From positions 1 through 23,083 of the IMG/VR virus record IMGVR_UViG_3300021368_000491: 23,083 nucleotides of DNA. One strand, given 5' to 3'. This document shows positions 4,611-9,201 of this stretch, piece after piece. Each line of letters starts with the position of its first letter. Position 1 is the first letter of the stretch. The position numbers were made by a program, and so were the translations under genes. The notes under the pieces are model-generated. The model searched no databases. It had not been told where the DNA came from and was given only the letters and a program-made list of their open reading frames with translations. The DNA comes from a virus.

Positions 4611-4713
4611 CAGTTAGTTTCCTCATCGTATTAATCTCATGTAGAATCAGTTCTGCCTGAGCATGATCACCTCTATTGGAGGCGTCGATATAGTTCATAA
4701 TCAACGCCTTCAT
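4600..4713 (-). CDS. Small protein, 37 aa, unknown function
   Basis: The ATG at 4713 opens MKALIMNYIDASNRGDHAQA followed by ELILHEINTMRKLTDDR. This reads as two amphipathic helices with a turn at NRGDH, similar to a single helical-repeat hairpin. AGAAGG lies about eleven bases upstream, inside the end of the preceding gene. The frame is open further upstream, but that part would lie over the 73-aa gene and has a Ser/Lys-rich shadow-like composition. The stop overlaps the start of the oxygenase gene by 11 bases. No family is recognised. Confidence 0.6.
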   Translation of the reverse strand: MKALIMNYIDASNRGDHAQAELILHEINTMRKLTDDR

Positions 4714-4720
4714 GGTATCA

Positions 4721-4942
4721 TCAACCTTCTGTGAGTTCAATGAAGTGTTGGAAGAGTGCTTCTTCATCGTAGAACAATGTTTCTTCGGTATGTAGTTGTT
4801 CGGGATCCAACCACTCAAAGAACTCATCAGCAAGAGCTAGTGCATCATCAAGACGATCCTCTGCCATCAGTTGCTTGAATCGACCAGTTGCCCACTCATA
4901 GATGTCGTCGCGACGTGAAGAGATCAGTTCGTCAATGCTCAT
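4721..4942 (-). CDS. Acidic helical protein, 73 aa, unknown function
   Basis: Begins MSIDELISSRRDDIYEWATG and is rich in Asp, Glu and Leu, with predicted helices throughout (RFKQLMAEDRLDDALALADE, then FFEWLDPEQ). The charge is strongly acidic. No domain is recognised; acidic helical miniproteins in phages can act as inhibitors or DNA mimics, but nothing specific supports that here. Its ATG overlaps the stop of the 85-aa gene by ATGA. It ends seven bases before the start of the 37-aa gene. Confidence 0.7.
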   Translation of the reverse strand: MSIDELISSRRDDIYEWATGRFKQLMAEDRLDDALALADEFFEWLDPEQLHTEETLFYDEEALFQHFIELTEG

Positions 4943-5196
4943 TTCTTAAAAAGGGTAAGTTTGTTCTGGAGGTGGTCGTAAGACTTGAATTCTACATCAC
5001 GAGGCAGCATACGGTTGAGTGCTGCTGCAAAATCGTTAGGAAACTTAGAGAATGCTCGCCAGTAACGTTGAACACCATCATCATCGAGATCAGCACGAGG
5101 AGTTACCGCAATGGTATACTCACCCATAGTGTAACGACTAGGGAATGGTTCTACTAGCGTGGTGATGTAATCTGCTAGTGGATTGGGTTTACTCAT
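4939..5196 (-). CDS. Small protein, 85 aa, unknown function
   Basis: Begins MSKPNPLADYITTLVEPFPS. A beta-like middle (YTMGEYTIAVTPRADLDDDG) is followed by a helical segment (VQRYWRAFSKFPNDFAAALN) and a basic C-terminus ending LTLFKK. The mixed alpha/beta pattern suggests a small folded domain. No family is recognised. It overlaps both neighbours by ATGA (with 5193-5423 upstream and 4721-4942 downstream), so the three genes are translationally coupled. Confidence 0.7.
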   Translation of the reverse strand: MSKPNPLADYITTLVEPFPSRYTMGEYTIAVTPRADLDDDGVQRYWRAFSKFPNDFAAALNRMLPRDVEFKSYDHLQNKLTLFKK

Positions 5197-5423
5197 TTGA
5201 CAAAGACCTCTTGATTGTGTTCATTGGTAAGTGCTTGTGCTTGCACGAGGAGTTGACACATGTGGGCAACGTATTCAATATCTTCGTCGCATGGATCGAA
5301 ATCGTAAGCACAATCCCAATCTACAGTGCCATCCAGTCTGACTGGAGCACCGAATGCAACATTGTCATCATCTAGAGCGTAGGCATTGCCGTCAGCAACG
5401 ATGTAGAAGTTTGGAGCAGACAT
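5193..5423 (-). CDS. Small acidic protein, 76 aa, first gene of the left-middle operon
   Basis: Begins MSAPNFYIVADGNAYALDDD, followed by a short beta pattern (VAFGAPVRLDGTVDWDCAYDF), an acidic DPCDEDIEY turn and a C-terminal helix. It could bind metal through the acidic and Cys residues, but this is not established. No family is recognised. It lies about 30 bases behind the TTGACA-17-TACAAT promoter, so it is the first gene of the run that continues through overlapping genes to 2764 and further. Its stop overlaps the next ATG by ATGA. No strong ribosome-binding site is visible. Confidence 0.7.
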   Translation of the reverse strand: MSAPNFYIVADGNAYALDDDNVAFGAPVRLDGTVDWDCAYDFDPCDEDIEYVAHMCQLLVQAQALTNEHNQEVFVK

Positions 5424-5450
5424 GAGAAGAAGAAGTAAGGTGACCTATGT

Positions 5451-5479
5451 ATTGTATATTATAATGAGCGGCGTGTCAA
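5451..5479 (-). promoter_or_regulatory. Sigma-70 promoter, TTGACA-17-TACAAT
   Basis: On the minus strand a perfect -35 box TTGACA (5479-5474) is followed after 17 bases by TACAAT (5456-5451), five of six consensus. An alternative TATAAT is too close to the -35 to be used with it. Predicted start is near 5444, some 20 bases before the ATG of the 76-aa gene. The -35 box overlaps the stop codon of the 131-aa gene upstream. Confidence 0.8.
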
Positions 5480-5871
5480 CTCTTGTAGAGGTAACCGCCT
5501 GCCCAGTCGCAATGCTCGTATACGTGCTCACGACTTGCGGAATCAGATAGGTCAAAACGAACATCCTTAGCAGGACCACGCCATGATGCTGCCTTGTATA
5601 GTTCACCAGTCTTCTTGTCAACAAATGCATGTACACTACGCTGGTTGCTGACCATAACGACCTTGTGATACTTACGACCACTCTCAATCACGAAATCGTA
5701 GTCACACTTGCCATCCTTGAACTCTTGGATACGCTCCTCATGATACTGAGGATTGTCAGAGCTAGGGATGAGGAACTTGTGACGACGAATGTTCTCCTCG
5801 ATGAAGTTTTGCTTGAGTGCTTCGCAAAGCATCTCAGTGTAGTTAAGGATTTCCTGTTGAGTGGTGGGCAT
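5476..5871 (-). CDS. Conserved-looking protein, 131 aa, unknown function
   Basis: From the ATG at 5871 the protein begins MPTTQQEILNYTEMLCEALK, then ENIRRHKFLIPSSDNPQYHE. A well-formed C-terminal part contains YHKVVMVSNQRSVHAFVDKK followed by GELYKAASWRGPAK and WAGGYLY. I recall this VHAFVDKKTG...KAASW...WAGGYLY arrangement as a recurrent T4-like cyanophage protein, without known function. The frame is open 45 codons further upstream, but that part would cross the gene at 5918-6133 and has an unconvincing Cys/Arg-rich composition. A possible extended -10 promoter sits at 5896-5904. Confidence 0.75.
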   Translation of the reverse strand: MPTTQQEILNYTEMLCEALKQNFIEENIRRHKFLIPSSDNPQYHEERIQEFKDGKCDYDFVIESGRKYHKVVMVSNQRSVHAFVDKKTGELYKAASWRGPAKDVRFDLSDSASREHVYEHCDWAGGYLYKS

Positions 5872-5895
5872 TGGGTCTCTTTGTTTGATGAACTT

Positions 5896-5904
5896 AGTAT
5901 AGCA
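5896..5904 (-). promoter_or_regulatory. Possible extended -10 promoter, TGCTATACT
   Basis: The minus strand reads TG-C-TATACT, 24 bases before the ATG of the 131-aa gene. The TGn extension can replace a -35 box; none of good quality is visible 16-18 bases upstream. It could equally be a middle-type promoter. Modest support only. Confidence 0.35.
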
Positions 5905-5917
5905 AGGCAGGAAGCGA

Positions 5918-6133
5918 TTACACGCTACCTTGTGCAACTTCTGCAAGTGGCACACGCTTGACGGTGAGACGACGCCATCCACGCACTTCACGAATACCAT
6001 TGACAACTTGGTTCACAACGTTGTTATGCTGACGGTTAAGTCCACGCATGGACTTGGTAGCAGGACGTGTGATGTAGAAGATGCTGGTGGTCAGATCTTC
6101 GTTGTCGATGCTGACTTCGTAAGCGTTAGGCAT
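5918..6133 (-). CDS. Small basic protein, 71 aa, unknown function
   Basis: Begins MPNAYEVSIDNEDLTTSIFY and continues ITRPATKSMRGLNRQHNNVV, then a helix (NQVVNGIREVRG) and a basic strand (WRRLTVKRVPLAEV). The net charge is positive and the pattern is beta-beta-alpha-beta, compatible with a small nucleic-acid-binding fold, which is inference only. The leader (6134-6164) is nearly the same as that of the gene at 6549-6785, with AGGGA about eight bases before the ATG. Confidence 0.7.
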   Translation of the reverse strand: MPNAYEVSIDNEDLTTSIFYITRPATKSMRGLNRQHNNVVNQVVNGIREVRGWRRLTVKRVPLAEVAQGSV

Positions 6134-6164
6134 GGGTGGTGTCCCTGTCGATGTCCTTATTATA
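6134..6164 (-). promoter_or_regulatory. Shared 5' leader, copy A, with TATAAT box
   Basis: On the minus strand TATAAT (6164-6159) is followed by AAGGACATCGACAGGGACAC and CACCC up to the ATG. The 3' part (CAGGGACACCACCC) almost repeats the leader at 6786-6814. No good -35 box lies 16-18 bases upstream, so an activator-dependent or -10-only promoter is possible. Confidence 0.45.
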
Positions 6165-6171
6165 GAGTCAA

Positions 6172-6342
6172 TCAGTGACCATGCAGGCGTTGATGGGGCA
6201 GTTTCTTGAGTGGCACATTCTTCTGCTTTTGGAGACGGAGTTCATCTACAGTGATCTCCAGCGATGCTGCTTCCTCTTCTTCAGTGAGTTCTTTCCATGA
6301 CCCACCAACACCTCCATCCATGTTTACTACGATTTCACTCAT
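6172..6342 (-). CDS. Small acidic protein, 56 aa, unknown function
   Basis: From the ATG at 6342 it reads MSEIVVNMDGGVGGSWKELT, then a run of Glu (EEEEAASLEITVDELRLQ) and a basic end (KQKNVPLKKLPHQRLHGH). The sharp change from acidic middle to basic tail is notable. No family is recognised. The frame is open 16 codons further upstream, but the chosen start overlaps the 55-aa gene by only 8 bases (ATGAGTGA), typical for this genome. The gene ends 38 bases before the next start. Confidence 0.65.
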   Translation of the reverse strand: MSEIVVNMDGGVGGSWKELTEEEEAASLEITVDELRLQKQKNVPLKKLPHQRLHGH

Positions 6343-6502
6343 GATAGTTAAGTAATGATTGTTGTAACTGGTCGTGCAATTGAATGTCACTCATGCCATT
6401 TCTAGCTGCAAGACGCTCACAAATGTTGGGATCTACATCCCACATCATGTCAATAATAAAATTGACCTGATTAGCAGTCAAATCGATAGATTGGGTTTCC
6501 AT
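6335..6502 (-). CDS. Small protein, 55 aa, unknown function
   Basis: The ATG at 6502 opens METQSIDLTANQVNFIIDMM followed by WDVDPNICERLAARNGMSDI and a Gln-rich helix (QLHDQLQQSLLNYHE). The predicted structure is helical, and the protein looks real by composition. No family is recognised. It starts behind the paired hairpins at 6521-6563 and overlaps the downstream 56-aa gene by 8 bases, suggesting coupling. Confidence 0.65.
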   Translation of the reverse strand: METQSIDLTANQVNFIIDMMWDVDPNICERLAARNGMSDIQLHDQLQQSLLNYHE

Positions 6503-6520
6503 AACAATAATAGGTTAGAA

Positions 6521-6563
6521 GGGCGTTCTAGACGCCCCTAGACGCCTCTCAGCAAGCGAGAGG
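6521..6563 (-). terminator. Two tandem hairpins at and after a stop codon
   Basis: On the minus strand CCTCTC-GCTTGCT-GAGAGG (6563-6545) contains the TGA stop of the 78-aa gene in its loop and right arm. The second stem GGGCGT-CTAGA-ACGCCC (6537-6521) follows at once. GGCGTCTAG is directly repeated between and within them. The T-tract after the second stem is weak (TTCTAACCTATT). They could be a partial terminator or an mRNA-stabilising structure. Confidence 0.5.
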
Positions 6564-6785
6564 GGAATAATCGGAACCAGTGTACTCTTCAGTGTTGATG
6601 GCAGTCACTACAGCACCGTTGGCGACGTAGTTACGAACTTCGTACTGCATCTCAGTCTTGAGTTTAGTAGCGAAGTAGACCATCTCACTCTCAGAACCAG
6701 GATGCCAAACGACTTTCTTAACAAATCGCTTGCCAGTGCCAACAGGATAGTAATCGATCTTGGTGGCAGAAGTAAAGAGTTGCAT
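6549..6785 (-). CDS. Small protein, 78 aa, unknown function
   Basis: Begins MQLFTSATKIDYYPVGTGKR and continues through beta-like segments (FVKKVVWHPGSESEMVYFAT, MQYEVRNYVANGAVVTAINT) to SPLAC. The alternation of hydrophobic and polar residues suggests a small beta-rich domain. No family is recognised. Its leader nearly duplicates that of the 71-aa gene, with AGGGA about seven bases before the ATG, and its stop codon lies in a hairpin. It may be the first gene of its own transcript. Confidence 0.7.
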   Translation of the reverse strand: MQLFTSATKIDYYPVGTGKRFVKKVVWHPGSESEMVYFATKLKTEMQYEVRNYVANGAVVTAINTEEYTGSDYSPLAC

Positions 6786-6814
6786 GGGTGGTTCCCTTGA
6801 CGACCTCTATAATA
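6786..6814 (-). promoter_or_regulatory. Shared 5' leader, copy B, with TATTAT box
   Basis: The minus strand reads TATTATAGAGGTCGTCAAGG and then GAACCACCC up to the ATG. Compared with copy A at 6134-6164 most positions agree, especially in the last 14 bases. As there, no convincing -35 box is visible. Confidence 0.45.
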
Positions 6815-6835
6815 TACATGGTGCGGAGGTCACGC

Positions 6836-6867
6836 GGACAGTCTAGTGGACACTAGCTTAACTGTCC
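6836..6867. other. Long bulged hairpin, GGACAGT...ACTGTCC
   Basis: GGACAGT pairs with ACTGTCC (7 bp) and inside it CTAGTG pairs with CACTAG (6 bp) around a 2-base loop, with a 4-base bulge on one side. On the minus strand the bulge holds the TAA stop of the 52-aa gene at 6858-7016. No T-tract follows on either strand. It could be a transcript-stabilising structure or a binding site. Confidence 0.5.
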
Positions 6868-7016
6868 CCATAGATGGGGATGATGTCAGTGCGACAATGC
6901 TGCGTCTTGTTGATGTGCTGTTCCCACAGAGCGGCATCGTCCAAATTGTAAAAGATCGCTTGTTGGCGGGCGGTGCCCTTCTTCTTGTTCTTCATCCAAA
7001 CGACTGCGTACTTCAT
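6858..7016 (-). CDS. Small protein, 52 aa, embedded start inside upstream gene
   Basis: The ATG at 7016 opens MKYAVVWMKNKKKGTARQQA followed by IFYNLDDAALWEQHINKTQH and IIPIYGDS. The pattern of strand, basic loop, strand, helix and strand, and the ending IIPIYGDS, look strongly protein-like; I recall similar short proteins in T4-like cyanophages. Most of the gene (131 bases) is overlapped by the 3' part of the 103-aa reading frame at 6886-7197 in another frame. No ribosome-binding site is visible, so translation may depend on ribosomes translating the upstream gene. Confidence 0.7.
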   Translation of the reverse strand: MKYAVVWMKNKKKGTARQQAIFYNLDDAALWEQHINKTQHCRTDIIPIYGDS

Positions 7017-7197
7017 GCCAAAATTGAGGGTAGACTAGAATGTTAACATAGTGACGACCCCACCGTGAATTTGCACTCTTGGGCAGTGGGATGTCCTTAA
7101 AGCAAATAGTGATGTACTCTTCGCTTATGAAAGAAATATAACCTGTTACATGCCCATATGCAACAGGTTGTAGCAATTCAAAATCATTCTTGTTCAT
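6886..7197 (-). CDS. Protein of 103 aa with a probably altered C-terminus
   Basis: From the ATG at 7197 it reads MNKNDFELLQPVAYGHVTGY, then ISFISEEYITICFKDIPLPK and a RHYVNILVYPQFW segment, a beta-rich small domain that I recall from T4-like cyanophages. After residue 62 the sequence turns into a polar stretch without structure-like pattern (SRLDEEQEEGHRPPTS and on). It is read out of frame over the clearly protein-like 52-aa gene at 6858-7016. The first 60 residues are probably the ancestral protein and the last 40 a read-through tail. A longer start at 7257 is less likely because it would cross the coiled-coil gene. Confidence 0.65.
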   Translation of the reverse strand: MNKNDFELLQPVAYGHVTGYISFISEEYITICFKDIPLPKSANSRWGRHYVNILVYPQFWHEVRSRLDEEQEEGHRPPTSDLLQFGRCRSVGTAHQQDAALSH

Positions 7198-7381
7198 CGA
7201 ACAACTTACGATCCTTGTTTTGTGGTTTAGGCAACCTGAACATCTGTTTAAGATCATTCAGTTCGCTCAGTTGCTTTTGCAGGTTATCAATCTGTGCCTG
7301 CAAAATCTGAAAATTGGCGTCGTTGTTGTTCTGCATCATCAAAATGTTGTTGATTGCAGTTTTGAATTCCTCTTCGTTCAT
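7184..7381 (-). CDS. Coiled-coil protein, 65 aa
   Basis: Begins MNEEEFKTAINNILMMQNNN and continues into heptad-like repeats (FQILQAQIDNLQKQLSELND), then a basic end PKPQNKDRKLFDEQE. The leucine/isoleucine spacing predicts a parallel coiled coil, so a small oligomerising protein. The function is unknown. Its start lies 95 bases inside the upstream 81-aa reading frame, and it overlaps the downstream gene by 14 bases. Confidence 0.65.
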   Translation of the reverse strand: MNEEEFKTAINNILMMQNNNDANFQILQAQIDNLQKQLSELNDLKQMFRLPKPQNKDRKLFDEQE

Positions 7382-7532
7382 TGTGAATCACATTAGTAAG
7401 TTGACGTTCTAGTTCAACCTGAACCATGATAAGTTTACCACACATGTAGTCACGGTAATCATTCTCTTTGATCAGGTTAGCAACATTATGTAGCTGTTGA
7501 ATTGCAGTCAACAGTCTGGTTTTCTCATCCAT
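7287..7532 (-). CDS. Helical protein, 81 aa, overlaps downstream gene by 95 bases
   Basis: From the ATG at 7532 it begins MDEKTRLLTAIQQLHNVANL and continues IKENDYRDYMCGKLIMVQVE with a long helix through LERQLTNVIHN. The remaining 30 residues (after Asn 51) run out of frame over the start of the coiled-coil gene and are Gln/Arg-rich. That part may be a by-product of the overlap. The ATG shares one base with the upstream TGA (TGATG). No family is recognised. Confidence 0.6.
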   Translation of the reverse strand: MDEKTRLLTAIQQLHNVANLIKENDYRDYMCGKLIMVQVELERQLTNVIHNERRGIQNCNQQHFDDAEQQRRQFSDFAGTD

Positions 7533-7774
7533 CAATATCTATCAGGAATAAGATCAACAAAACGATGACCAGTCATTAGATCACGAAGTTCACGAGCACG
7601 AACATATTGTTTCTCGTGATACTTGATTACATCATCGACGCAAGATAGCATCTCTTCATATGCCTGTCGTGGCGATACTTTGTCATCTTGGAGGTAATCG
7701 TCGATAGCATCTTGCATACGACAAAGGCGTTGCTTTTCATAAGTGTTGTCAGGTTGAATGATGGGTGATGTCAT
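7532..7774 (-). CDS. Helical protein, 80 aa, unknown function
   Basis: Begins MTSPIIQPDNTYEKQRLCRM, followed by QDAIDDYLQDDKVSPRQAYE and a second helical pair (MLSCVDDVIKYHEKQYVRAR). It ends in a short TGHRFVDLIPDRY segment. The layout of several amphipathic helices suggests a small four-helix or oligomeric protein. No family is recognised. It overlaps the downstream gene by one base and shares TAATG with the upstream 61-aa gene. Confidence 0.65.
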   Translation of the reverse strand: MTSPIIQPDNTYEKQRLCRMQDAIDDYLQDDKVSPRQAYEEMLSCVDDVIKYHEKQYVRARELRDLMTGHRFVDLIPDRY

Positions 7775-7959
7775 TAAAATTCCTCGTTACGACGACGGTC
7801 AAGATAAGCAATGATCTCACCACGCCACTCAAGTAATTCATGGTAGCATTTCTGATCATGTGCATCTTGACGTAGCTCATGGTCTGGTTTGAGAACACTC
7901 TCATAAAAGATGAAGAAAGCGTCTTTACGTTTCTCTTGTTTGTTGGTGTCCCAATCCAT
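7774..7959 (-). CDS. Charged helical protein, 61 aa, unknown function
   Basis: Begins MDWDTNKQEKRKDAFFIFYE and continues SVLKPDHELRQDAHDQKCYH to a basic end (AYLDRRRNEEF). It is highly charged and probably all-helical. No family is recognised. It is the first gene behind the intergenic segment at 7960-8031, which holds a promoter candidate and a pseudoknot-like structure. Its stop overlaps the next start by one base (TAATG). Confidence 0.65.
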   Translation of the reverse strand: MDWDTNKQEKRKDAFFIFYESVLKPDHELRQDAHDQKCYHELLEWRGEIIAYLDRRRNEEF

Positions 7960-7982
7960 TTGATCTTAGCGTAGGTGATAGT

Positions 7983-8010
7983 ATTTTAGATTGTTTTAAT
8001 AGGAAATCAA
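7983..8010 (-). promoter_or_regulatory. Promoter candidate, TTGATT-16-TAAAAT
   Basis: On the minus strand TTGATT (8010-8005, four of six consensus) and TAAAAT (7988-7983, five of six) are 16 bases apart. Predicted start is about 17 bases before the ATG of the 61-aa gene. Both boxes lie within the overlapping stems at 7986-8027, so structure in read-through RNA and promoter use on DNA share the same bases. Confidence 0.5.
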
Positions 8011-8027
8011 GACAATCTAATGATTTC
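7986..8027 (-). other. Overlapping stems: pseudoknot or switch-like RNA
   Basis: On the minus strand GAAATCA (8027-8021) pairs with TGATTTC (8009-8003), seven perfect pairs with an 11-base loop. The first nine loop bases, TTAGATTGT (8020-8012), pair perfectly with ACAATCTAA (7994-7986) eight bases downstream of the first stem. The two stems are therefore either alternatives or form an H-type pseudoknot. The element lies between the stop of the 92-aa gene and the 61-aa gene. Function unknown. Confidence 0.5.
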
Positions 8028-8031
8028 TTTA

Positions 8032-8310
8032 TTATTGAGGAGGACCAGCAGGTCCCCACCCATCGTTCTCAGGGACACAATCATCATCGTCCACACGGTC
8101 AACTGATGCAATGTCACATACTGGCACCTCATGTTCACCACCTACGAGATACCATGGCATGACGATACCATGATATTCTGGATGTGCTTGGAAGTCAACA
8201 GGGTATTCTTTATCACCCAGATACTTTAGTTCGCTTTCTGGAATAGCGTTGTCTCGTAACATTGCTTGTAGCTGCAAGTGCGTCAACTCGTACTGCGTGG
8301 GTACTCTCAT
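8032..8310 (-). CDS. Acidic protein, 92 aa, unknown function
   Basis: The ATG at 8310 is chosen because GGAGA lies four bases upstream. The protein begins MRVPTQYELTHLQLQAMLRD and continues NAIPESELKYLGDKEYPVDF. The C-terminal half (PWYLVGGEHEVPVCDIASVD and on) is rich in Asp and ends in a flexible GWGPAGPPQ. Tandem TAA stops follow. The longer frame open to 8493 would lie over the DUF4385 gene and is not convincing. With the chosen start the gene still overlaps that gene's 3' end by 98 bases. No family is recognised. Confidence 0.65.
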   Translation of the reverse strand: MRVPTQYELTHLQLQAMLRDNAIPESELKYLGDKEYPVDFQAHPEYHGIVMPWYLVGGEHEVPVCDIASVDRVDDDDCVPENDGWGPAGPPQ

Positions 8311-8764
8311 TAGATCTCCAAAGTTTGCGTTGTTTTTTGTATTCTTCATTGTTTGCAACGATGTCACGTACTCTCTTGAATATCTGAGCACTGCGATTAT
8401 AGTCGCAGGTCCAGTGGTCAGATTCCTGAGGGCGGACCTCACCATTGTCATCATACTTTGTACCTGAGTGATGGTTAGCGTATCGACGAGCACGAGTAAA
8501 TCCCATCTCTAGAAACTTACGACACATATCCATACCTACAAAGTCTTTAGCGTCTCTGTAGTCAAGATACATTGCATAGATTTTGTTTGCAGACTTAACT
8601 GCTAGCTCGGGAGTTCTGAATTTCCAATGAGCACAAATGTCGTTTGTATAAGGGCGAACCAGTAGAACTCCTTGTTCTCCCCTACCGATACGATAAAGTT
8701 CGTGAGTTTCTGGATCTGTAAAGTCAAGTTCCTCGTAAGGTAGTTCATAGCAAAATTCAAGCAT
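8213..8764 (-). CDS. DUF4385 family protein, 183 aa
   Basis: The protein matches the DUF4385 pattern: LYRIGRGEQGVLLVRPY (23-39), HWKFRTPELA (46-55), a helix with KIYAMYLDY (61-69) and KDFVGMDMCRKFLEMGFTRA (73-92), then RRYANHHSGTKYD. The family is found in phages and bacteria; its biochemical function is not known. The last 30 residues lie out of frame over the start of the 92-aa gene and look basic and unstructured, unlike the family core. It is the first gene behind a TTGACA-17-TAGGAT promoter. The start codon is 22 bases after the predicted -10 box. Confidence 0.8.
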   Translation of the reverse strand: MLEFCYELPYEELDFTDPETHELYRIGRGEQGVLLVRPYTNDICAHWKFRTPELAVKSANKIYAMYLDYRDAKDFVGMDMCRKFLEMGFTRARRYANHHSGTKYDDNGEVRPQESDHWTCDYNRSAQIFKRVRDIVANNEEYKKQRKLWRSNESTHAVRVDALAATSNVTRQRYSRKRTKVSG

Positions 8765-8786
8765 GGATCTCGTGCTCGCTGTCGCT

Positions 8787-8815
8787 ATCCTACCACACTG
8801 TCAAGGGGGTGTCAA
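8787..8815 (-). promoter_or_regulatory. Sigma-70 promoter, TTGACA-17-TAGGAT
   Basis: On the minus strand a perfect TTGACA (8815-8810) is followed after 17 bases by TAGGAT (8792-8787, four of six consensus). A second TTGACA sits inside the spacer (8803-8798) but has no good -10 partner. The -35 box overlaps the last codon and stop of the 129-aa late gene, marking the boundary between the late block and the small-gene block. Confidence 0.7.
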
Positions 8816-9201
8816 CCAGGGTCAGTCGGATCCTCGTTAATGTATGGGATTGTACCGTTAGGTTTTACAACATATGCAGGTATCCTAAACGCTGCATTTG
8901 GTAAGTTCTGTGGTTGTGGGAACCAGTCACAACAGTTGTCTACAGCAATCTGTTCTGTCTTAAAAATATAGAATGTATGCTTTTGTGCAAAGACTTCATC
9001 AATTTCTGATTCTGGAATGATCCATCTTGCTTCACCATCCTCATCTACACTCTTATAATATGCATACATCAATGCTTTATCATCTGTAGATAATGAATGA
9101 TATGCAGTATTATCAATTACAACAACACATTTATTCTCTAGCTCTGCTAGACGTGCTGCCATTTCACCAATAGTCTTAGGATTTAATGAGATAAGTGCCA
9201 T
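8812..9201 (-). CDS. Conserved cyanophage protein next to fibre genes, 129 aa
   Basis: Begins MALISLNPKTIGEMAARLAE, then CVVVIDNTAYHSLSTDDKAL, RWIIPESEIDEVFAQKHTFY and ends GTIPYINEDPTDPG. I recall a very similar conserved protein in T4-like cyanophages next to tail genes; the function is unassigned. The position directly after the assembly-chaperone gene, overlapping it by one base (TGATG), suggests a role in tail-fibre or baseplate assembly, by inference. Two adjacent Cys occur near residue 89. It is the last gene of the late block. Confidence 0.75.
   Translation of the reverse strand: MALISLNPKTIGEMAARLAELENKCVVVIDNTAYHSLSTDDKALMYAYYKSVDEDGEARWIIPESEIDEVFAQKHTFYIFKTEQIAVDNCCDWFPQPQNLPNAAFRIPAYVVKPNGTIPYINEDPTDPG

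Noticed and set aside
5445-5687. Minus-strand frame of 80 codons over the end of the 131-aa gene
   Set aside because: It overlaps a better supported gene out of frame, crosses the promoter at 5451-5479, and its composition is Thr/Val/Arg-rich without pattern.
5629-5961. Plus-strand frame of 110 codons opposite the 131-aa gene
   Set aside because: It runs antisense to a convincing gene, has no ribosome-binding site, and no other plus-strand gene exists in the window.
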